NCBI GenBank assembly: GCA_015680685.1
Contig: MNCI01037790.1
Location: 62,001-126,000, forward strand
Direction: 5' to 3'
Origin: Gnetum montanum
Lineage: Eukaryota; Streptophyta; Gnetopsida; Gnetales; Gnetaceae
DNA: 64,000 nt
Shown here: positions 56,751 through 64,000 of the stretch, piece after piece
Layout of the letters: every line of letters begins with the position of its first letter
How positions within the stretch are numbered: position 1 is the stretch's first letter
Notes under the pieces: generated by a model
What the model was told of the DNA's origin: nothing
Databases searched by the model: none
What the model saw: the letters and a program-made list of their open reading frames with translations, nothing else
Translations under genes and position numbers: made by a program

Positions 56751-58366
56751 TGTGAAAAGTTTAGCATTGACTACATGCAACCGGTGTGCACAAGACCTTA
56801 AACTATAAAAGTTCTTGTATGTGGTAGCCACACAACAAGAGGACACCCAGTGTCTAATAACTAATCAAGAAAGCAACTCACTAATGTGCATGGACTTAAC
56901 TGAGGAAATAACTAACACTTAAGTCGAAAGAATAGATGCACTAGAGCAAGTTTGTCACCACCTTACAAACCTTAACCTGGAAAACATCAATTGGGGGAAG
57001 TTGGAAATTCCTAAGAAGTCATACAAGAGTCTTAATAAGAGATTATTAGTCAATGTGCAACAGACCAAACCTTTCCATGAATTTAGAATGGTCAGTGCAC
57101 ATAATACCTCTAAGAAGGGATGATCCTCCTCACTATTTCAGATCTCCTCTTCCAACTCAGTCATGGGGGAGAAGGCCACCTCTGTTAACCGATTGAGGCC
57201 CTTATTCCCTTTTTCTTTTTAAGTTTTAAGTTTTTGTTTTACACATTTTTTTTTACAAATTTCTTTAATTTTTCTTCTATTTTTTTCAATACTGTTTATA
57301 CTCTTTCATTTCTTTATGTGGTTGTTTATTTTGTTAGGTTCATCACCTAATAAGTGCTCCTAATGGTGGTATGAACTATATTCTATTGATTGTTAATCTT
57401 TTTTTCTTACCTTTGAGTTATAATGTTGATACTAAGGTATGGTTCTTTCGATATAATAGGCAATGAGTCCATGTCATCCATGCATTCATAAATTTCTATG
57501 GTCTCTCTTGGCTTGGAATTGTATGGTCCCTTTCTTAATAATAAAACTATTAATGAACTAGTGACTGGGCATTTCTCAAACTGAGGAAGGACTTAATGAC
57601 TAAAAAGGATGTGACTTCAAGTGGATTTGATGCATTTGTGATGGCCATTCTCTTGAGTGCTTGGATGTTTTCTTCTGGAATTTTCGTTACCATTTTGACA
57701 TTACTTCATTATCAAGAAGTTGAGCTAATAAAAATAAGTCTTTTCATGGTGTGGTTCTCATGCAAAAAAAAAAAAAGAAAAAGAAAAGAAAAGAAGAAAA
57801 CATTGAGAATTCAAAGCACACCCCTTAGACACAATAATCATCTAGGCTACAAGCATTGGTTACGGAACTAAACAAACATGTTTCCTCTAACTAAGGCCCT
57901 TTCTCACTTCCTACTTTTCCCTTTTTCATTTCCTTGGAATGGTAGTGACTCTTTGGTAGAGGCATTCTTGTTACTTCAAGTGGATGGATTGGCCAAGTGT
58001 ATTAATGTGAAGTCACTAGATGAGGATTGTTTAAGGCTATATTTGGAATGAGATCTACTAAGTCACATTAACCATTAATACACAAGGGGCTATACACCAC
58101 CTTATTCTTGGGACTCCATTCCATTCTCTTCTCTCCATCATTATTTCTTCATTTTCCACCTCATTGCTGATTGTATTAGTAGTCTATATTTTGGTAGATG
58201 CATTTTTTCTTTTTGGTAAATTCTTGTGGTCATGAACACTAATGTTACCATGTATTGTAATGTTGATCTGTTCACATGTCACCCCATTCACGATTAGTGT
58301 CATTCAAGTCAATAATCCCATACCTTCCCAATATTTTGTAAGGAACTCGAGGACAAGTTTTCATTC
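56751..58366 (+). other. E3 non-coding interior
   Basis: No RT, RNase H or integrase blocks in any frame. Contains a purine-rich A/G run at 57764-57800. The 27-nt region ending CAGTCATGGGGGA near 57162 resembles the PPT-adjacent CAGTCATGGGGGT at 58365, which could reflect an internal duplication or a deletion point. Confidence 0.5.
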
Positions 58367-58379
58367 AGTCATGGGGGTA
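58367..58379 (+). other. E3 polypurine-like tract
   Basis: GTCATGGGGGTA directly before the 3' LTR; short for a PPT but correctly placed. Confidence 0.45.
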
Positions 58380-59207
58380 TCATGAGCCCCGATATCACAT
58401 GCATGATATTGCATCCACGATATCGCATCTGCCACGTGATATCATGTACATGATATCGCATCTTGCCTCATCTTCTATAAATAAGAGGCAGTTCCATTTG
58501 TTCCTGGTTGTTAGACTTAGATCCTTAGCCAACCTCTTGCAGTTTTATCATTCCAGAGTTAGAATAATTTCTATGTGCCCACAATAGGAGTCATAGAGTG
58601 AACAGATCTTTATTCGAGCAATTTGTACCTGAGCACACATTTGTGTACAGAAATAAAGACAAACTTTATGATAAACCTTGTAGCATACAAATTAATCTAA
58701 TTAGTAATTAATTCTTATTGAATGGTTAATGATTTCCTAGTTAATTAATTTCTCTCTCAACCCTTGACGCTCTTAGTTAAGTACATTCAGTACGACCGCT
58801 TCGAGCATACGTGTAGCACTTGGTAACCCAGTAACGATTAGCGATTGGTAATCCTAGTAGCGTTGCACTAGTTCAAGATGTGTAGGACAAGTGGGAATGG
58901 ATATTAGTGTTAGGAACCTTTAGAAGCTAATTAATGAATAATTAATGTAAGTTAGTCACTTAGTTCTCTCTCCCTCTCCTTATTAGCAGTAGACATCAAA
59001 AAGGAAAAAGCTATAAAAATCACATACGTCAAACCTACTTAACCATACAATTGTGACAATACAAGTAAGTTTGGGAAGACAAAAATTGATTAACCTTGAG
59101 TGTTTCATTAGGGCGCTTAAGCACTTAGTCCTTGGAGTTTGACTGGATCATGCGTGAAATGCTTGTATTCATATGGTTGAGTGTAGGGGGTACCTTGCCA
59201 CTCATCA
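58380..59207 (+). repeat. E3 3' LTR
   Basis: Starts TCATGAGCCCCG (TG mutated to TC) and ends CTCATCA, followed by GTTAG. TATAAATA at 58476-58483. Confidence 0.9.
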
Positions 59208-59212
59208 GTTAG

Positions 59213-60650
59213 CAAATAAAATCTAGTAAATACCCTAGAAGTGAATGTTTTCTTGGGCTTTCCCATTAATTAAAACATGAATTCATTCCCTACTAAGAAA
59301 ACAACTAGCCCCAATCGAAGACAACAATTTTCTATTAAGATAGTCTCCTCTATTCACATTTCCCATCAATGCACAAGAATTTAATATAGAAACTTCCTCA
59401 ATCCTAGGAGCATTATGATTATCTCTCTAAAGAGATTGGCTAGATGTCTCTCCCACATAAATGGTTTGTACATCCTTTTCCTTAGCTACCTTGTAAAGTG
59501 GACATTTTCATAGTTTGTGTACCCATTCCCCATACTTAAGCATTGAATCTTTGATGAGTTATTGCCTTAATCCTTATGTCTATTGTTTTCTCCTTCTTGG
59601 CTTTGCTCTTCTCATCATCATTCTTTGTCTTCTTGTCATGGAAATCATCTTTAACATTAGATTTGGACTTGTATCCCTTTTCCAATTTGGCTTCCTTGTC
59701 CTTCCCCTTGGAAGTTTATTTGCTCCTATTTCCAAATTTTCTTAGTTTCTTTTTTGCTTTAAGTGTCAAATCATAGGTCTCATCAAAATTTTATGGCTCA
59801 TAGAATGATAACTCCTATTGATACACAATTTTGAGATCTCCTAAAAAGATTAAAGTTTGTTTATATACCTTAGCTTGATGGAATAGATAAAAAAACTTGA
59901 TATAAAACTCTTGGACATCTTTATCACCTTACCTCAGGAATTTCAACTTCATAATGGTCAACTTATCTCTAACAAGACTATTCAAATTTTCATCTCAACC
60001 TATATTTCATTAGATTCTAATATTTGATGGGTTGACCATTTTGCCTTTCATAATCTTAGGACTCCTTTTCCCACCAAGTAGAATTCATTCCTTCTAATTT
60101 TGATTTAGCAACAGGTATCCTTAAATGATTTGGTATCTCTTCTAACTCAAAGTACTTGTTAAGTGCCTTGAACTAACTTGAGAAAGCATTGGTGCCATCT
60201 ACACCATTTAAAGTCTTTGACTCAATATACAAGAGTCTAGTAGTAGTATGAAAATTTCTAATAAGCCTTCATCCTTCTCATCAAGATTAGCATGGGTAGA
60301 AGTAGAGGTTAGTGATGGAGCTTTTGGATATCTAATATGAGGAATAGGATTCATTGCCATTGGAATTCTCGAATGATGAATTCCAACATTCCCATAACTA
60401 GATTATACTTCCTCATTATTCCCTCTACTTGGTTATGAAACTTATTCATTACCATCTAAATGTGAATTCTCATCACTTATATGTATCTAAATATGACTAT
60501 GATCTACATTCTCATCTACCTTTGCATTGATTTCATCCAACCAAGCAACCATCAATTGGAAAGCATACTTCATGCTCTTCATGTCTTTGTTGAGGGCTTG
60601 AACCAATTTTTTCTTAAGAGCCATCTAAATTTAACAAAATCCTCAACCAA
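59213..60650 (-). pseudogene. gag: E4 Gag
   Basis: Minus-strand broken frame from about 60624: MALKKKLVQALNKDMKSMKY, FQLMVAWLDEINAKVDEN, then RIPMAMNPIPHIRYPK and, after frame changes, NLNSLVRDKLTIMKLKFLRQ-like text and KDVQEFYIKFFYLFHQAKVY, which fits the Gag core. The C-terminal part is Lys-rich. Many stops. The assignment is supported by position between PBS and protease. Confidence 0.6.
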
Positions 60651-60673
60651 GTATAAGTAATAATGAACCTAAA

Positions 60674-60685
60674 GCTCTAATACCA
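60674..60685 (-). other. E4 primer-binding site (initiator tRNA-Met)
   Basis: TGGTATTAGAGC on the minus strand equals the usual TGGTATCAGAGC with one C-to-T change, about 9 nt from the LTR edge. Confidence 0.7.
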
Positions 60686-60694
60686 ATAATTAGT

Positions 60695-61601
60695 TGTAGC
60701 AGGTTCACTTCAATATAAAATAGGCTTCAAGCCTACTAAATCTAGATATTATGAAAGAACAAATAATATGTAAGAAAGAAGGAAAAAGTATCTATCTTCA
60801 ATTATTAAAATGAAGATTATAATAGTATTTCAAAACCCACAAAATATCCCAAATAATCTCAACACTCAAATGATGTTGTAGAGCATGAGGCTTTACAACC
60901 ACACAATGGTTGTTCTCAATGCAAGACACAATCAATAAAAAATATCTCCCTCAACTTAGGACTAAGATCTCAACACATAAGAAATACATAAGAACACATA
61001 GAAAAATACATCACATAATTAACCTTGGAATTACAACACACACATACTCAATGTGCTCTCTCATCCTCTTGCCATACATCAACTCATCTATCATGAGATA
61101 TCATCTCTCCTCATGGCATCTCATCAAGAATTAAATCAACATTTATTGACATAGAGAAGATAATAAATCTTGAAATATTTTTCCAACTTAACGTGAAAAT
61201 CTTCAACTATTTCCATCTTTTTCCACCTTCCCCTAGTTTTTTTACAAATGGGAAGATCAATTTTAGAAGTTTCCTCGACCGTGCAGGTTGTCTCTAACTT
61301 GGAATAGATATCCTTATACAAAACCCAACTTGCAGGAAAGATTTCTTTCTTCTCTTGGAGACATCTCTCTAACATGGAACACTTCTCTCACCTAGAAAAG
61401 ATGTCTCACTAGAGATGTCTCCAAAAATAGAGCGACATGTCAACAAAGATGTCTTTCATCAAATAGAGACATCTTTATTTCAATATCTCCAAGATGTCTT
61501 TAATGAAGTTGTATTTAGCCAAGATGTCTCTATAGAACTAAAACCTACAAAAACCACCTATAAGAAAAGAAAAGAGGATAAGAAGAGGTGTCCCTATACC
61601 A
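60695..61601 (-). repeat. E4 5' LTR
   Basis: Plus-strand text starts TGTAGCAGGTTC and ends CCTATACCA, followed by the TTTTC target duplication. Aligns with 48615-49539. AGATGTCTC cluster at 61350-61535. Confidence 0.82.
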
Positions 61602-61606
61602 TTTTC

Positions 61607-63700
61607 TAAAAAATAATAAAACATTTCTCTTAGTAAAAATATTTTAAAATATAGATTCATCTTCTTCCTAAGCATGGTAATCCTCAACATATTATTAATT
61701 GAAGGTCTATTACTTTTCTTACTAATAGTTATAAAATTTTAGCAAAATGCATAGCTTGTTAAATTCAAAAGGTTATAGGGGATATCATCAAACTTGAGTA
61801 AAAAGGTTTTGTTAAAGATATACATATCTTAAATAATGCTATTGTAACTTGGAAGGAAATGCAATGGACTTCTAATGCTAATTAGTATATTATTTTTATT
61901 AAGTTAGATTATGCTAGAGCTTATGATAGGATTGAATGAAATTTTATTGTTCTTTTTCTCTATAAAATGAGATTTGATTATTATTTTATTCATCTTGTCC
62001 ATACCCTACTCACTAATGCTAATGCTTAAGTTGTTGCAAATTTTGGATTGAGTTCCTTTTTTTTTCCTTCAATGGTCAATTTGTCAAGATTATTCTCTAT
62101 TTTCCTATCTTTTTATTATTGCTGCAGTCTTTCTTTCACATAATTTGCATTATGATCTACAAAGGAATATCATTAAGGTAATTTTAATTGATGATCATGG
62201 TATAAAATTACTTAACATGCACTTTTTAGAAAATTCTTTTTTTTATGACTAACAATTCTCTATAACATATCAATACGTTGTTAGTAATAGTGGAGGAATA
62301 ATGAATGTTATATAGTTCTTGTATCAATTGGTAAAATTATGGAATTTATTGTAATTGTAATATTAATGAGTGGATTACTCTTAAGCCTTTGAAATTATTG
62401 TAAAAAATTTTCTCTTCAAAAGTTTAGAAATGCCCCTTTTTTTCAAGCCTAATCTAAATATTTTATGAAATTTTATAATTTTTTAACTGAAAATAATTTT
62501 GATAAATGGAAAGCAAAAAAGATTATACTTGTTAGCAAAGTTTTAGTTATTAAGAAGATACTTCAATCTACGCATGTTTATTACCCTAGTTCTTGGGTTT
62601 TTATTAAAACTTAGTATAATAGAATTGATTATATTATACGTTAGTTTCCTTCATCTACTAAGCAACATATAAAAGGCTTTTCTAGAATTCTTTATAATAT
62701 TTTTCTTGCAATTTTTCCTAGGATGATGAAGAGAATGGGATATTAGTCTTATTAATTGTTATAACTAGGGTGTTTTTCTTTCAATAAAATATATTACAAA
62801 ATGCATTGATGAAAAGGATATTTACATGCTCCTTTTAAGAAACAAACTTATGTAAGAAAGACCTAAAAATGGTAATAATTTTTTTTCAATTATTTTCTTC
62901 ACTATTTTATTTTACCTTAGGCCATTTCTATTCCTTGTTTTATAGTTCTTAAACAAATTTGAAAGACATGGTGCAAGCTTAGTAAATATTAGAATTACAA
63001 TTATATTATAATTTACAAAGATATTCTTAAGAAATTTAGCCCATGGTGGCTTCCTTTTAATGAAAAAGCTTGGACTAATACTTTTTTTAGATTGTGTACC
63101 ACTTGGAGCATATTTGGTATCACTACAGCTTCCTATCTACATATGCATGGTAGATGAATTATGTGAAAGGAGGCTTCTAGCCTCTATGATTTGAATAAAA
63201 AGAGAAAGAAATATTTTTAAAAATTAATTTCTAGTTTGAGAATTTATTTAAACGTAATAATAGTTTTCAATAAGATTTTCCCTATATTTTTTAGAATGAT
63301 AACAGATTTGTATTTCCTTTAAACTCCAAAGTTGCATATGAAATTATGATCAAAAATTATTTTATTTATAAAAATAATTCAACAAGGAATGAAAAATATA
63401 ATTATCACTACACTTTTGTATGATGAAATTGAAAGAAATTTAGAGAGTTCCTACCTTTCCGAAAATTTGTATTTTGTTGGTGTCTTATTTATTAAGGTCT
63501 TCTTATCAACACTTGCCTTTAATGTTCTCTATATGGAGATGAAGACTCATTTTTTCATGTTTTCTTATTTTTTCTTTATTGTAAAATACTCTTGGAAGTG
63601 GATATCTAGAATTCATAATAATTGTTAACCAAGTATTAATGATATCATTCTTGGTGATGAACCTTGATGTTTTACCCCTAGAATCTTAAGTTTGTTATTT
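61607..63700 (+). pseudogene. LINE fragment 3: reverse transcriptase and zf-RVT region
   Basis: The LINE reading resumes after E4: LLPKHGNPQHII, RSITFLTNSYKILAKCIA, KGFVKDIHILNNAIVTWKEM, IKLDYARAYDRIE-stop-NFIVLF and YKMRFDYYFIHLVHTLLTNA, all L1-clade RT blocks (FRPISLxNVxYKIxAK, GFVxGRxIxDN, KLDFxKAYDxVxW). Then LSPYLFIIAA-like text, and FLEN where FADD, the catalytic pair, is expected. At about 63320 SKVAYEIMIKNYF and at 63550 DSFFHVFLFFLYCKI fit the C-terminal zf-RVT pattern. Stops are abundant; an old dead LINE. The 3' end is not sharply defined. Confidence 0.8.
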
Positions 63701-64000
63701 ATTTTCTTATGCTTGGTTCTTAAGCAGAAATATATATTTGATATGTTAATAATATCTTATATTTAGCTAATGGTTAATGTTGGTACATTCTAATATCTCT
63801 TTAATACTTATGCTTATAGTTATGAATCTTGAGGTTTGAATCCTTGAATACTTATTTACATGTAGTGGTACTTTGTGATTAATGCATCATGGTACATTTG
63901 TTTAACTTACTATTGCTATATTTTTAAAATAATATTATTTTTTATTTCTTTTATTGATTATTTTATCTTGATATTTGCTAATGCTTAGTACCTCTTATGA
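63701..64000. other. AT-rich window end, no feature identified
   Basis: Possibly the LINE 3' region. I saw no poly-A tail or target duplication. Confidence 0.35.

Larger units (their letters stand above)
52763..59207 (+). mobile_element. E3: non-autonomous Athila-like element (gag-protease only), inserted in E4
   Basis: LTRs 52763-53578 and 58380-59207, target duplication GTTAG, a tRNA-Asp-like PBS and a PPT delimit a 6.4-kb plus-strand element. The interior has Gag and a retropepsin-like domain of Athila type, but no RT, RNase H or integrase between 56750 and 58370. Such gag-only elements depend on enzymes from a related full element. Confidence 0.88.
48615..61601 (-). mobile_element. E4: chromovirus-type Ty3/gypsy element, split by E3
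   Basis: LTRs 48615-49539 and 60695-61601 flank a minus-strand element: PBS matching initiator tRNA-Met (TGGTATTAGAGC), Gag, protease, RT, RNase H, integrase with a chromodomain-like C-terminus, and PPT. The Met PBS and chromodomain place it in the chromovirus branch. The E3 insertion at 52763-59207 separates Gag from the protease end. Without E3 the element is about 6.5 kb, a normal length. It inserted into the LINE. Confidence 0.85.

Noticed and set aside
57596-57871. 91-codon ORF as an E3 accessory gene
   Set aside because: Ends in a poly-Lys run from an A/G-rich stretch and has no conserved domain.
1-64000. tRNA, rRNA, CRISPR, bacterial or organellar genes
   Set aside because: No cloverleaf, rRNA core or spacer-repeat pattern seen. 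PBS sequences are only complements of tRNA ends. The content is plant nuclear transposable elements.

Overview
This window looks like nuclear intergenic DNA from a seed plant with a very large, retrotransposon-dominated genome. A gymnosperm would fit, because the DNA is AT-rich and made of old, long, nested LTR elements and a LINE, but the sequence does not prove it. I found no intact host gene, tRNA, rRNA or CRISPR array. Almost every gene-like segment belongs to a degraded transposable element. The few host-derived pieces (an ABCB transporter and a PPR protein) are fragments carried by a retroelement.

Layout. (1) 1-8424: one LTR element, E0, on the + strand. The window opens inside its 5' LTR (1-1714). 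Its short interior (1715-4307) has only gag and protease, and the 3' LTR is 4.1 kb (4308-8424). Both LTRs contain the same ABCB fragment joined head-to-head to an antisense PPR fragment. (2) 8563-9316: assembly gap. (3) About 9317-19115: E1, a decayed Ty3/gypsy Tat-type element on the + strand, with gag-protease followed by an eight-exon gene on the opposite strand. (4) 19430-23353: low-complexity DNA, an LTR-like repeat, a tandem repeat and a small acidic ORF. (5) 23359-41085: E2, an almost complete 17.7-kb Tat-lineage element on the - strand. It has both LTRs, a 5-bp target duplication (CCATC), PBS, gag, protease, RT, two RNase H domains, integrase and a PPT. Between protease and RT it carries, on the opposite strand, an eight-exon gene homologous to the one in E1. 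(6) 41091-46319: AT-rich DNA with a gap, a weak copia-like trace and an LTR-like repeat. (7) About 46320-63700: a LINE (+) split by a solo LTR (47459-48288, TSD AGCAC) and by a chromovirus E4 (48615-61601, - strand, TSD TTTTC). E4 is itself split by a gag-protease-only Athila-like element E3 (52763-59207, + strand, TSD GTTAG).

The most interesting system is the spliced antisense gene of the Tat elements. In E2 seven GT-AG introns can be placed with reading phases that join correctly, apart from one 1-nt shift inside exon 2. The predicted protein is about 1000 residues, with a basic NLS-like motif and a coiled-coil stretch. E1 has a diverged homologue at the same place and orientation with corresponding exons. 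This implies a gene that travelled with the family, not a chance ORF. The second notable case is E0, in which host gene fragments appear to have become part of the LTR and so are duplicated at every insertion.

Nearly all reading frames carry stop codons, often TAG or TGA where Gln, Trp or Arg is expected, as deamination of methylated cytosine would produce. The elements are therefore probably inactive copies, and all coordinates for broken genes are approximate unless a splice site, stop codon or LTR edge is stated.
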